From positions 62,001 through 126,000 of the forward strand of contig NC_089189.1 in the NCBI RefSeq assembly GCF_947507565.1: a stretch of DNA of 64,000 nucleotides. The letters are read 5' to 3'. Shown here in pieces: positions 1-12,816 of the stretch. A model generated the notes under the pieces. The model was not told where the DNA came from, did not search any database, and saw only the letters and a list, made by a program, of their open reading frames with translations. Within the stretch, counting starts at the first letter, position 1; each line of letters opens with the position of its first letter. A program made the translations under genes and the position numbers. The DNA is from Oscarella lobularis. Its lineage: Eukaryota > Porifera > Homoscleromorpha > Homosclerophorida > Oscarellidae.

Positions 1-1824
1 TTTTCAAATATTATTTATACCATTCCTTCCTGCCATTCCCCGTCATATTTCCCGCGTGTCGTTACCTCGGCTCCCTTACCGTGTCTCCGCCCATTTTCCC
101 ATTCTCCATCATACATCGTAGCCCCGTTCAATTTACTCATAAAGAGCCCCTTCCCGTGCATTTTATCTCCCTTCCACTGGCCCTTATACGTCGTACCACC
201 GCCCCAATCCATTTTCCCCTCTCCCTCACGAACATTCTCACACCACTTGCCCTTGTATTGAAAGCCACTCGAATAAGTCATCACTCCCTCACCATGCCTC
301 TAAATAAAAATACGAAATAATACCTATTTAATTATTATTGATTTATATACCATTCCATTGAGAGTTTCTCCTTCATAGCGCGATTTATCAGCGTACGTAA
401 ACGTCCCCTTTCCAGTGATGCAATCGCTCTTAAACTGCCCTTCGTATACGTCCCCATTAGCAAAGGTAAAAACACCAATACCATGACGCTGATTAAATAA
501 TCAATATCGTAACTATAGCACGTGATCTATTGCTTACTTTTCCGCTATTCCATTGTCCGTCATAGACGTCTCCGTTGCTGTATTTACACTTTCCTTGCAA
601 GTGGGGACGATCCTCCACCCATCGTCCGTCATACTCTTCACCGTTCGTTCCCGTATATACACCATGACCATTACGCTGATACAAAATTAAATATTTTAGC
701 TATTCAATTCCTCTAAGTCTCTTATTTGATTCTTTTTCCACAGTCCGTTGTATGTGGAACCGTCGGCATACGTCATTTTGCCACGCCCCTCAAGGACATT
801 ATTTCGAAACTGCCCTCTAATAATTAAATAAGTGAATTCCTAGATTGCTATAGGAAATTACTTGTAAACATTTCCAGACAGAAAATGCATTTCTCCGTCT
901 CCGTTTCTCTACACAAATAGAGAGATACTTAGTAGCTAATTGATTGCATGTGCCATTCTACCTGAGATTCTTTCCAATTTCCTTCGTATTTAGATTTCAT
1001 GGAGGACGACTGCCACACCCCTTTCCCTTCAATTTCTCCGTTAACAAAAGTCCCTTCAAAACGATCCCCACTAGCAAACTCAATAACAGCCTAAACCCAA
1101 TTATATAATCATTTAAAACTAGATATATCATTGTCTACTTTTCCGTGTTTAACCCCATCCTTCCACTGCCCCTTATAAACGTCATCATTGCAGTATCTCA
1201 TCTCCCCATACCCACCTGAAAAAATCAGTTAAATTTGCCCTAAAATATTCTATTGATCTTATTAACTGGGCATGTCTTCTTCCCAGTGTCCCTTATATCG
1301 TTCTCCCGTATTATAAGTCAACTCTCCTTCCCCACATCGTTCATCTTCAACCCAATCCCCCTAAGTAGCATTTTATATATATCGCGATATTACGTCACTT
1401 TTATTTTTTACAGAGTAGCTCGTTTTATTGGGTCACGTGAGATGACCACGTCCATGACGCTGAAACCAATTAAATTAATAAATAATAATAGTCTATACAC
1501 TATTACCTTGGCATCATTCCATTGCCCTACGTAATGGGAACCGTTTTTATAATGAAAAGCAGCAGCGCGAATTTCTAATAACAAATAAAATAATATTTCC
1601 TATCTACGTGCACGTGGACTAACGAATTTCAATTTTCTCGCCGGAATTCGACTTCCCAGCGCACTGGCGAAGATATCCTTGCACGGAATCATTCAATTTC
1701 TGAAGCCAAAGTTTCTTCTCGTTCCTCGAACGACAATAGATCGTGTAGGGACGATCAGGAGTAAAAATCTCAATGGCATCCTCTCGCGCTAAGAAAAAAA
1801 ATACCAAACGTAGATAATCAATAG
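1..1824 (-). pseudogene. Truncated second copy of the PH/MORN exons of the DH-PH-MORN gene
   Basis: This stretch is nearly identical to 7217-9040 (constant offset of about 7216 bases, with scattered substitutions in exons and introns). It contains the end of a PH domain (ending [16 protein letters not shown]) followed by MORN repeats of the form Y-x-G-x-W/F separated by short introns. Homology stops abruptly near 1824. The N-terminal exons, the DH domain and the first half of the PH domain of the intact gene at 6983-10748 have no counterpart here. The copy runs off the left edge, so its 3' end is unknown. I saw no stop or frameshift in the exons compared, so it may be young. It is called a pseudogene because it lacks a start and its catalytic half; it could instead be transcribed from a new upstream exon. 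Confidence in the duplication is high, in its status moderate. Confidence 0.7.
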
Positions 1825-2550
1825 CTAGCCAATGATCAAAAGAATGACTAAGAAACCCTTATGTCTTACTACTAGTCTGTGTGAGTCCCTACTCAAATTA
1901 CGATTTTTCTATTCTACTACGTTTTGTTCGTCATCTGTCTAATATTTATTCGCCGCGAAAAAAATCGTTTTGACTGCATGGAACTGCGTTGGTGCGAACT
2001 GCTTACCTTTCGGGGTCCCCGTGACTTGTTCAACATTGCAGCGATGTTTTTCGTCGTACCGGGGAGGAGAATGGAAGATTGACGTTCAACAGGACCTGTT
2101 TGCAGTCGAACAAATAGCGCATTAGCATTGAATTTGCTTCGGCGTTTCCACGGATTCGGAGGGCGCCGCCGCTCGACATCCATAGCGTCCGTTTGACTCC
2201 TGCGACGATGTCTAAGACAATTCTGACCCCGAGGAATAAAAGAGCGTCGAGAAAAGCGACGAAATCGCCGAACGCGTGGAGACCGGTGAGATAATGACGT
2301 AAAAGCACTAGCGTACGCTACAACAAGTCTAAAAGCAGATTTCCGATTAAAATACAATAGCAAAAAAAGACAGTCATACCAACCATAATTGAAAGATATT
2401 AAAATGTCCACAAAAGCCGGGGTAGAAAAAGTTTTCAGATAAAAAAATAGCAATGAAAGTACAGTCATAAACAAAAAGTAGGGGAATGAAGAGAGAGAGA
2501 GATGGGGAATGTATCAAAATACGCCTTACCGATGATTTGGAGCTGCAGGT
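1825..2550. other. Spacer between kinase gene and truncated MORN copy; possible orphan exon
   Basis: No recognisable gene. On the minus strand about 1990-2330 could be an exon: it follows a pyrimidine-rich TTTTAG near 2322 and ends at AAG|GTAAGC near 2007. Two minus-strand frames are open, one arginine-rich, one hydrophobic, and neither resembles a family I know. It might be a terminal exon of the kinase gene (whose last codons overlap a GTAAAC donor-like site) or a new first exon for the truncated MORN copy. Near 2492-2503 there is a short GA repeat. Confidence 0.3.
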
Positions 2551-5500
2551 TTACTGATGCAGACTTTTTTCGGCTTCCTGTATCTTGAGAAAGGCCTCAC
2601 GAAACGTGGGCCTCTCCTGAGGCCTGAGGTGGACGCTTTTCTTCAATAAATCATCGAAAAACTGCGGAACATTCGTTGCTCGGCCTCTAGGAAGCTCCTC
2701 TCCGCTCATGACACGTAGACGAATGAGCTCATTCGGCATACCTAAGAGTTACAATCGAGTGCATTGCGAGGCTAGTGACTAACACTAAGAAAACCTTTAT
2801 ATGGACGCTCCTTTTCCCGAATTTCCCAGAGCACAACGCCGTAGCTGTAAACGTCGGATTTCTTCGCCAAATCCATCATTCTACCCCCGTCGTCATCCTC
2901 GCCATACGGATGCTCCCGATATCTTTCGGGGGCGATGTGAGTGACCGTGCCAAGCGGATTTGAACCGTCTGGTCTCACCGTCGTAACAGAACTGACGCCA
3001 GGCATTTTTGAAAGACCGAAATCGGAAACCTAAAGACACTAGTTCAATCAAGAGGCCCTCTAATTAAATCTAATAATCAACCTTGCAAGTAAAGTGAACG
3101 CCGTCGTTGTACTGAGTGCACGCAACCAAGACGTTCTGCGCTTTCAAGTCGTGGTGAATCACTGATGGTTGATTGGAGTGGAGATGAAGCATTCCCCTGG
3201 CAATTTGCTTTGCGAATTTGACTCGCGTTTCCCACTTGTCAACCGCCGCTCGGTGCTCGTCAGATTTGAGAAGAGAAGACAAATCTCCTCCGCTCACAAA
3301 CTCGGTCACGAGAGCATAGAAGGTCGGAACAGCGCAAAGACCAATCAGACGCAAAATGAAAGGATTGGACTCGATTCGAAGAAGAATTCCAGCCTCTTTC
3401 TTAAACATTTCGTATTCCCTGCGATGAAAAAACAGTTAAAAAGAAAAATAAACGCATATAAATATATTTAGGTACTTGTCTTTCTTTCTTCTCCTAAAAT
3501 AGCTAAAAACTTTGACGGCGACCGCCTTCTCCGGCTTTCCTGATTTCTTCAGCGTAGCTTTGTATACCTCGCAGCATGCTCCGCTGCCAAGGAAATCCTT
3601 GTCTTCGTCATAATGGAGCTCACTTTGTTGAACTTGAAAAAACGGGTCCAAAACAACTTCCTAAGAAAAATTGCAAGTAATCTGTTGATCGAAAAATATA
3701 TAGTACCTTAGTTATCTTCTCATAAATTTCCGGAAAGACTTCTTTAGCACCGGAAGCGAGGCCGACTCTTATGAGAGCCTTGACGAGCGATTCTCGCGTT
3801 GCGCTGAGGTCGTATTTGTCGATCCACGCCTCGAGGAAGCGAAGCGCCTGATCTTCTCTAGCGTGTAATTCGATTTTAGCGATTTCGGAATCGGTTAAGT
3901 AAGGAAAGATGACACGAGCGACGTCTATCCATTTAGAGCGCATGATAGACGACAGATAGTCCATTTCGAGATGAGATGATTGTATTCGAGAGCTACATTC
4001 AGAACAATACGTAAAACGAAGGAAAAATACATGAGATTGAAGAATTTACCCATCTCACGACTTGGTTCCAAACGTCCTTGCTTATCGGTCGTGATGACGT
4101 TGAGTTCTTGAAGCTGCAAAGCACCCTAAAAACGAAAATTGTACAAACGAAAACGATATCTATTAATTAACTAACATCAACGTGATCACAGATATAAGAA
4201 GATGCAGAGCGTTGAATGCCAAGGCATTGACGTCGATCGCCGGAAACGATCGTGACGTAAGCTGAAATTGTTGGAAGTCGTTGTAGAACCTCTCTACGAT
4301 TGTATGTGAAGTGGAACGTGTCGACCCACGCGTCAATGGGACTATCTCTCGCCGCTAACAACTGTTGCATGTTGACGTATTTCCTTTTGACACGACTCTC
4401 GTTGATCCAGCCTTCGATGTCGTCTGCTTCGACGACGTTTAAGTCGGTGCGCGAGAGAACGAGATTTTTGACACGTTGTTCAAAAAGAAGAGGCCGAATG
4501 CGGTCGTCGTTACGATGAGCGAGATAACGATCCCGATGCTCGGGTCGCGTTGAGATGATGCAGAGATCGAATTGCCACTCGTCGGGATTTTTAATTTTTT
4601 CAAAAGAGATAGCATGGAATGAGAAAGCTTGTTGACCCAACCCGTAGAAATGAGTGAAGAAACAGCAACTGACATCCTCATTCGAAGAGGCGACGGCGAC
4701 GGCGGAAGCGGCGGCGGCCGGAGCGGAAGGAGAGACGATGACTTTGACGACAGACGATTGAAGAAGAGCGGCGATTTTTCGCTCTCCCGCTCTATCAATC
4801 ACGATCTTCTCGTCGAATTTAATTGGGTGTTTTGTCGTCGCCAAATGATCGTGAGGTTGATAGAAGAAGACGACTTTGGAAGCGCTCGTTTTGGGCGTCA
4901 TTGGATCGAGATTGAGACCGTGCTCATGACACATTTCAATGTGTACGTCATCGTCGGATAAGCCGGAAGGAAGAGACAATTGAATCAGATCGCTCACGAA
5001 TTCGTCGTCAAGGAGACCCTGCGATTGTTTGGCGTCGAATGTGAAGAGGGTCAAGCTCATTGTCGTCTTTGGAGTCGGCGAAAGTGCGGTGCGGGGGTGA
5101 ATTCGAAGGGTTGATCCCGTATTGGGAATGGAGATCTCCGCTCCTTTGTCCAATGAGACTGGAGTGGCGAATCTCTTCCATCGAGTGAAGATGAGAACGC
5201 TTTGAGGCGTTACGACGGCAATTACGTCTTCTACTCGTTGGGGAGACGGATGCAACAAGTCGCGTTCTTTTTGAGACAGACCTTCGCAATTCTACACAAT
5301 TGAAAATAATTATATGACGTTTAAATATTGATTTCTACCATTGTTGGAGAGTTGGAACGAAACGGCGCATTCTTATCGTATTTTGAAGTTTCTTGTTCGA
5401 TTGGTTCGTTCATATCGTGTCGAAGAAGTTTCTCACTAATATTCTCCAAATCTATGCAATCAATAAAATTATTTTTGACAGTTATTTTGAAAATTTAATA

Positions 5501-6704
5501 CCGTATTTAAAAATATCTAGTAGCGCCTCTGGTGTGCCCTCGCTTTCTTTATAGGGTGATCCTCCATATCGCAGAATAAAGAGAAGACCTCTTCTAACAA
5601 TAGAGCAGACTGCTTGGCGCCCTGTTGGAATTGGCTCATCTGATATTGACACCTGTCAAATGAACTTTGTCATCGTAGAATGTCATATTAAAATATTTCA
5701 ATTACCTTTTTGCACTTTTGAAAGTCAATTAGAATCATTTGGGCCAGAGACAGAGGAAAGAAGTCTTTCCCATATCCCCACAAGAGAAAAGCAACTGGCC
5801 CCCCTAATGTGGGAATATCAACAACAACCGTCGAATGATCGAATCGAGGAATGAGATGATCATCCAATTTCATTTCAATCCACTCCTACGCAAATAAATC
5901 ACATTGTTCAATTAATTAATAACAAACCTATCTCATTACCAGTGAACTGAACATGAACAGAAAAGCATCATTCAACACTTCTTCAGGACCACCGCCAATG
6001 AGAATGGCTCGATTAATATCAACTGAAGTGAAGGAATGTGAGTCTCGAGGAAGTGGTTTTTTTCCTGTGCATTGAGCTGGAATCCAATTCCCTTCAAACA
6101 AATGTCTACATTCAATTCAAAATAATTTTACACGTCACTCACTCTTTCGGATGCCAAACAACCAAACTTCATTGTTCCACCCCTCATTAGGATATTTTGA
6201 AGAAGGAATGAATTGAGATCCGTCTGGTATTGGTGAAACAATCGTTGTTCCGTGTCCGCCCATGATGACGAGATGTTCATCTCCTTTCTTCCCTAACACG
6301 CACATTCCATGGCTCTCTCTCCCGCTGGGCGTTGATTGGTCATTGGAATGGATTCGTTGCCATTCCAACGTCGATCCATCCAATTTGTGAACATCGTTCA
6401 AATAGACAAGACGGCCCTGATCAGACGAGAAGTAGAAACCACCAAATTGATAAATGTCCCGATTTTGGACGACACAGATTCGTGCGTGGAAACATGGATG
6501 AGGAAGGTCGGATGGGCTGTTGGATGTCGCTCGTCGTTCATTCCATTGACTTGTCAACAGATTGAAGCACTCGATCAATTCGGGAGAACGCACGTACATC
6601 TTTCCCGTCGATTCTCTCACCGCGAATCCTCCCCACACAAGCATTTCATCATTGATCACGGCGGCGACGTGTCCCATTCGAGATGACGGACACGCGGATG
6701 ACAT
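2551..6704 (-). CDS. Kelch-repeat / Death-domain / RIPK2-like protein kinase
   Basis: The start is the ATG at 6702-6704. The first part has about six Kelch-type repeats, three in the first exon (SSRMGHVAAV...WGG; CFHARICVV...FGG; GRESHGMCVL...MGG) and three in following exons down to about 5510. A middle region of about 350 residues (5290-4170) is of unknown fold. Next comes a Death-like domain (about 3960-3720; W-x3-AR-x3-P-x-LT...). The kinase follows: a glycine loop GSGACCEV, the ion-pair lysine in AVAVKVF, the alpha-C glutamate in FKKEAG, HHDLKAQN in the catalytic loop, DFGLSK, and GT-x3-APERY. HHD replaces HRD, as in RIPK2; such non-RD kinases are typical of innate immune signalling. All key catalytic residues are present, so it should be active, probably soluble and intracellular. 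The gene ends at TAA 2551-2553 unless a GTAAAC donor there leads to another exon. The Kelch-Death-kinase combination is not one I know. A two-gene reading is possible but I see no break. Confidence 0.8.
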
Positions 6705-6982
6705 TTTCGAAGAGGAGAAACGGTTTGAGAGAATCGAATCGAGTGCTTCGATCAAAACGAGTCTAAAAGAAAGGAAAATGACAATTCATCAAACAAAATC
6801 GATTGTTGGCATGGCAACGACCTTTGCAAGACGACTCAATCGCTCCGGAGACGACGAAAACGGCTCAAAAACGAGAAATTACGACATGAGTACGACGCCT
6901 TGAAATCACGTGCCAACATCATCACGTGACTTTATTTAATATACAGTACATGCATTGAAAAATGTAAATAAGTATTTCATTT

Positions 6983-9900
6983 TTAAAATTCATTGGGAGT
7001 AATTGTTGGCAGTTCAACCGCGGTCGTTTCGCTGCCACTTATAAGAATTCCTCGTTGCCACATTTGATGTTCCGTCGCCCCGGAAACCAATTTTCGGAAA
7101 CCACGCCCATGTTTCTTATCATTCAGCCAATTTCCCGTATACGTAGTCCCAACCAGAGAAGTCTCCTTCCCTTTTCCGTGTTTCTATGGAAACCAATATG
7201 TATGCAAATATTTTCAATTTAGAAATATTATTTGTACCATTCCTTCCTGCCATTCCCCGTCATATTTCCCGCGTGTCGTTACCTCGGCTCCCTTACCGTG
7301 TCTCCGCCCATTTTCCCATTCTCCATCATACATCGTAGCCCCGTTCAATTTACTCATAAAGAGCCCCTTCCCGTGCATTTTATCTCCCTTCCACTGGCCC
7401 TTATACGTCGTACCGCCGCCCCAATCCATTTCCCCCTCTCCCTCACGAACATTTTCACACCACTTGCCCTTATACTGAAAGCCACTCGAATAAGTCATCA
7501 CTCCCTCACCATGCCTCTAAATAAAAATACGAAATAATACCTTTTTAATTATTATTGATTTATATACCATTCCATTGAGAGTTTCTCCTTCATAGCGCGA
7601 TTTATCAGCGTACGTAAACGTCCCCTTTCCAGTGATGCAATCGCTCTTAAACTGCCCTTCGTATACGTCCCCATTAGCAAAGGTAAAAACACCAATGCCA
7701 TGACGCTGATTAAATAATCAATATCGTAACTATAGCACGTGATCTATTGCTTACTTTTCCGCTATTCCATTGTCCGTCATAGACGTCTCCGTTGCTGTAT
7801 TTACACTTTCCTTGCAAGTGGGGACGATCCTCCACCCATCGTCCGTCATACTCTTCACCGTTCGTTCCCGTATATACCCCGTGACCATTACGCTGTTACA
7901 CAATTAAATATTTTAGCTATTCAATTCCACTAAGTCTCTTACTTGATTCTTTTTCCACAGTCCGTTGTATGTGGAACCGTCGGCATACGTCATTTTGCCA
8001 CGCCCCTCAAGGAAATTATTTCGAAACTCCCCTCTAATAATTAAATAAGTGAATTCCCAGATTGCTATAGAAAATTACTTGTAAGCATTTCCAGACAGAA
8101 AATGCATTTCTCCGTCTCCGTTTCTCTACACAAATAGAGAGATACTTAGTAGCTAATTGATTCCATGTGTCATTGTACCTGAGATTCTTTCCAATTTCCT
8201 TCGTATTTAGATTTCACGGAGGACGACTGCCACACCCCTTTCCCTTCAATTTCTCCGTTAACAAAAGTCCCTTCAAAACGATCCCCACTAGCAAACTCAA
8301 TAACAGCCTAAACCCAATTATTTAATCAATTAAAACTAGATATATCATTGTCTACTTTTCCGTGTTTAACCCCATCCTTCCACTGCCCCTTATAAACGTC
8401 ATCATTGCAGTATCTCATCTCCCCATACCCATCTGAAAAACCAGTTAAATTTGCCCTAAAATATTCTATTGATCTTATTAACTGGGCATGTCTTCTTCCC
8501 AGTGTCCCTTATATCGTTCTCCCGTATTATAAGTCAACTCTCCTTCCCCACATCGTTCATCTTCAACCCAATCCCCCTATGTAGCACTTTATATATATCG
8601 AGATATTACGTCACTTTTATTTTTTACAGAGTAGCTCGTTTTATTGGGCCACGTGAGATGACCACGTCCATGACGCTAAAACCAATTAAATTAATAAATA
8701 ATAATAGTCTATACACTATTACCTTTGCATCATTCCATTGCCCTACGTAATGGGAACCGTTTTTATAATGAAAAGCAGCAGCGCGAATTTCTAATAAAAA
8801 ATTAAATAATATTTCCTATCTACGTGCACGAGGACTAACGAATTTCAATTTTCTCGCCGGAATTCGACTTTCCAGCGCACTGCCTAAGATATCCTTGCAC
8901 GGAATCATTCAATTTCTGAAGCCAAAGTTTCTTCTCGTTCCTCGAACGACAATAGATCGTGTAGGGACGATCAGGAGTAAAAATCTCAATAGCATCCTCT
9001 CGCGCTAAGAAAAAAATACCAAATGTAGATAATCAATATTAATTATTTATTACTTGTTGCTGGATCAAGATCAGAGAGATCTTCAAACCAGACGCTATTC
9101 AGTTCCAAAGCAAGTTCTACTTCACTATGCTTTGCATCTCCGCGAACAGCAAAAACAATGAGATCATTGAAAAGAATGCACTAGAAATCAATATTAATTA
9201 ATTAAATAATATATTTTTTCTTTATTTACTTGGTATAGTTTTTTTATGCTCATGAAGAAAACTTGACCTTCCTTGATGAGAGTCCTACCCTTTTTCTCAG
9301 AAATGCTCTAGAATTGAATATTAATCTATTGCCTAATTTTGGGTTTCCTTACCTTGAGTCCACTGACTTGATTTCTAAGTTCTCCAAGAGCTTTTTGACT
9401 CTGCACTTCCCGTATCTGACTATTGACGTAATCGGCCAATTCGTTCATTTTGGCGAGGGCTTCGCAAAGAGGGGCGTGGTCAACGTGAGATTTGGGCGTC
9501 TTTTCAGTTAATTCCTTCAAAAGTAGCAAATAACGGGGAATTCGCTGAACAGGAGTCAAAAGATAGGAAGAGAGAGTGAATCCCACTTGACAACGTGCGT
9601 CACTGTAGCAAGCCTAAAATCCAATACAAATTAAGCATTCTTATTATTGATTTTTTATTTACGTTGAGGGCTGCTTCGAAATCTTTTTTCTTTTTCGTTT
9701 TTTGACCAATCAGCGCTTCAGCGTTGTCGTAATTGTTGCAATAGACAGTGTAGATACGAAAACGCGTAATCTTAGAATTAAAAAATATTAGACAATATGA
9801 ATTTAGACGTATTTTAGTATAGTACTCTATTGAGAAAGAGGTCTCCAATGCAAGAGCGATCAGACCAAGCAGAAAGACGCATAAAAAGACTATGAAGAAG

Positions 9901-10748
9901 CTCCTGGCTAAAACTCAAAATGCTACACACAAAAAATCAATAAATAATAAGAGTCACGTGATAAAAAGATATACTTGGTAATATTGGCAAATATTCCATC
10001 GATTTCGCTACTTTCAAGAAGACCACAAAGTGGCTGCATAAAAACCTTAGACAAAAATAAATAAGACATATGTCACGTGATTATTTGTGTATATATACCT
10101 CGTAGATCATTTCTAGTCCTCTCACGTACGTCAATTCTGACGTATAGATCTCGTGAACGACACGGGATCGTGCGTCGCGAGGCAACAAATCCGGGAATGA
10201 GGGCGGACAAGATTCGCTCGAAAATCCCGGAGATAAAGCCGGCTAAAAAGCAAAAATGAAACGAGAAGAATTAAAAGAATTTTAAATTTACCATAATTTG
10301 CTCAAAAGCCATAGAAGTCGTTTTAGTTTTTCGCGACAATTTTCCCGAATTCGACCCCGTTTGCGATTTCGACAACTGAAGACGTGAAATACGAAACCAA
10401 AAACGCCCGGATTTTTCTTTCTCTAACCGTTTTCGGCGATTTCCGATTTTCCCTTTCGATTTTCGCTTTTTCTTCGACCGCGACCACGCCCTCTTGCAAA
10501 TCGCCCTTTTGTCGTCTTCGAATCGTTTCTGGCGTACTCGGTCGAGGCGGCGGAGGCTTTTTAGCTTCATTATCTGACGACGAAGACGCTTCGCTCTCCT
10601 TTCGCGCATTTCGAACCGAATCTCGCGCGCGAGGCGGTCGAACGGGAAGATTGAGCTGCGTTTTCGACAGCTCCGTCTTGACGCGCACCGATCGCGGCCG
10701 ACGCGCCTCGTCCGACGCCGTTTCACCGACAAAGAAGCGACTCGACAT
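6983..10748 (-). CDS. DH-PH-MORN Rho guanine nucleotide exchange factor (alsin-like core)
   Basis: The start at 10746-10748 begins a basic, low-complexity N-terminus rich in S/P/R. A short intron (GTTAGAG...TTCAG, about 10373-10420) restores frame into LSKSQTG. The DH domain follows from about 10170: [23 protein letters not shown], with [17 protein letters not shown] in the exon 9326-9600. A PH domain then ends with [16 protein letters not shown]. After it come a dozen or more MORN repeats (for example [19 protein letters not shown]) through many small exons, ending [11 protein letters not shown] and TAA at 6983. The DH domain should load GTP on a Rho-family GTPase; PH and MORN segments usually bind membranes. 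DH-PH-MORN is the central order of ALS2/alsin, but the RCC1-like and VPS9 parts of alsin are absent, so orthology is not claimed. Its PH/MORN half is duplicated at 1-1824. Confidence 0.85.
7217..9040. repeat. Duplicated segment matching 1-1824
   Basis: This segment matches 1-1824 in order and orientation with a steady offset of about 7216-7217. It includes introns, so it arose by DNA duplication, not retrocopying. The upstream limit of similarity is just inside the intron before the second PH exon (after AGATAATCAAT). The two copies flank the Kelch-Death-kinase gene. Confidence 0.9.
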
Positions 10749-10834
10749 TGAAAAAAGCTCGAAAGTGTACGGGATGTCAGCCAGGCAGCACCCCCCACGT
10801 GATCACTACATGTATAAGTGAAAGCGAAGTTCTC

Positions 10835-12816
10835 TCAAAAATCGTCAAAGTCATCGCGTTTCGTACGTTCGTATCTCTTCTTAAACTCGTCATCGAACAT
10901 ATCCAAATCTTGAGACCCTCTCAAAACGCCCTAGAGAAGCAAGAACGTGAAACGTTGCTAAGGGCAACGAGTAATGGGGCCCCACCTTGGGTAAATAACC
11001 CAACAATTGCGCAGCATGTTCGCGCAACAACTTGCGTCTCTCCTGCTCAATAATCTCGCGACGCAAACCCTCCAATCGCTCCTCTTCTCTCCTCTCCTCA
11101 ACCTCAGCTTCCTTATCCCTCAAATGTTGAGCTCTTCGTTGTTCTATAAGACGTTCCACGGCACGTTTGTGTTCCAATTGCTTCATGCGTCGTTTTTGCG
11201 CATTCATTTGCTCGATTCTATCATCCTCAGCAAACTTACGCATCATCTTTGGGGGAGACATTTCTAGAGAGACTAAGTTTTTAATTTTTTTTTCTTTTAC
11301 CTCTTCGCGGAATCTTTGTTCTTCGTCTCGCAATGCACGTTCCCTCTCTTCCTTGATTCGCATTTGGATTGCGTGGGCTTTCTGCAAGTCAATTCTGCGT
11401 CGAATTTGACGTTCAATGTCCATCTGAAGAGCAGAGAATGAAATAATGATATTTTAAATATTTCTCGAACTTTTTCTTTTTGACGTTCTCGCTCCTCTTG
11501 CTCTTCCAAATAGAGCTCAGTTCTTATTCTAAAACAACAATACATGTCTAAGAAATAATTCTAGACTGTGATTACCGTTCCATTTCTTCTTCCTCTTCTC
11601 TCTTCTTAGCAATTTCTTGAGCCAACTGAACGAAACGTTATTCCACGTCGAAAAAGTCGACATTTAGTTCACCTGGTTCTGCACTGAAGCTTTGGCTTCT
11701 TCCTGGACTTTCTTCTGAGCCATTCTCTCCTCTTCTCTCATCTGTCTTTCCTTAGCAAACTCCAATATCTTCTGATTCTCTTTCTCCATTTCCTCACGCT
11801 CTCTCTTCTTCCACTAAGAAAAGAATACAATACGTCTATTTTATAGGCTTTATCTCTACCTCTTCTCTGGCTCCCAAAAAGTCTTCTATGTATCTTTGAG
11901 TTGCTTTTTGTTGCGTCAATTTTCTCTCAATTTCTCGCTGATCTTCCTCGTAAATTTTCCGCACAATTTCATCAATCATCAATTTTTCCTTGAGGAATTC
12001 CTCATAAGCTTCCTGACGCTTTCTCTCCTGCTCATCCAATTGCTTTTCCAACTCCTGTTGATATCTCACACTCTCATCCCAACGTTTCTTCTCCTTCTCC
12101 TCCTCAGCACGCTTTGATTTCTGATGCTCAGACCTCATAGTCTCAGTCAAGTCCCTCTCCTCTCTCTATAAAAAAATACTAGTATTATAAAGAGTCTTTA
12201 TTCTAATGTACTTCTTTGTCTATCATCATGGCTCGTTTTTCAGCCAATTGAGCTGCTCTCTCTCTATTCATGTATCCAGCTTTGAGTTTAGCTTTCAATT
12301 CTCTCAATTCCAAGCTATAGAAATCATAAAAACGTCTTTTTTCCCCACTCTCCCCTATATTTTCACCTGTTCTCTTGTATCTGTTGCCTCATTCTAATAT
12401 CCTTTTCCTTTTCCCATTTCAATTTATCCATTTCCCTAGCCAAAGCCTCTTCCTGCACACGTTGTTTCTCCTGCAAAACACGAGCCTTTTCCGCCTGAAA
12501 AAAATAAATAAAAAAACATTACATATCTTTATATCAAAAACCTCTATAATTGATCTTTCTAATCCGATTTCGCTCTGTTCTTGCTGCATTTGACGCAAAA
12601 GTCGTTTATTTTCGACGCGTTCGTCGCTGGACATGTTCGCTCGCAACATCCGGTCCTTAGCGAGAGTTCTCATGTGATCTTCGATAACGTATTCGCGACG
12701 GCGATTATCGGCGCGTCGACGCTCTTCTTGGGCGTGGCTCAAGTGAAATCGTCGTCCCGTTGCCTAAAAGTCGGCTTAGATGAGGCGTTGAGAGCGAGAA
12801 AAGGCGTTCTAACCAT
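10835..12816 (-). CDS. MNS1: Meiosis-specific nuclear structural protein 1 (axonemal coiled-coil protein)
   Basis: A highly charged, almost entirely coiled-coil protein of the trichohyalin/plectin-homology group. Diagnostic blocks are KLMIDEIVRKIYEEDQ (exon near 11836-12150), MRKFAEDDRIEQMNAQKRRM and the C-terminal HAAQLLGYLPK joined to GVLRGSQDLDMFDDEF, all matching animal MNS1. The last exon ends KRDDFDDF and TGA at 10835-10837. The start is inferred at ATG 12814-12816, which is followed directly by a 50-nt intron (GTTAGA...TTTTAG), giving MATGRRFHLSHAQEERR. MNS1 is an inner-microtubule protein of cilia and flagella needed for sperm flagella and motile cilia. It sits head-to-head with the RNA-binding gene at 13402. 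Identity is secure; the first exon is less so. Confidence 0.93.

Noticed and set aside
1917-2474. 185-codon minus-strand frame
   Set aside because: It spans an apparent intron/exon junction and is arginine-rich without family similarity. It is mentioned only as a possible exon, not as a gene.
4629-4961. Plus-strand open frame rich in Gly/Arg/Asp
   Set aside because: Antisense shadow of the middle region of the Kelch-Death-kinase gene.
6983-10748. Calling the DH-PH-MORN gene a full ALS2 ortholog
   Set aside because: The RCC1-like N-terminus and VPS9 C-terminus of alsin are missing; only the central domain order agrees.
10384-10821. Long plus-strand open frame
   Set aside because: It is antisense to the first coding exon of the DH-PH-MORN gene, whose frame continues into the DH domain; the plus frame shows no domain.
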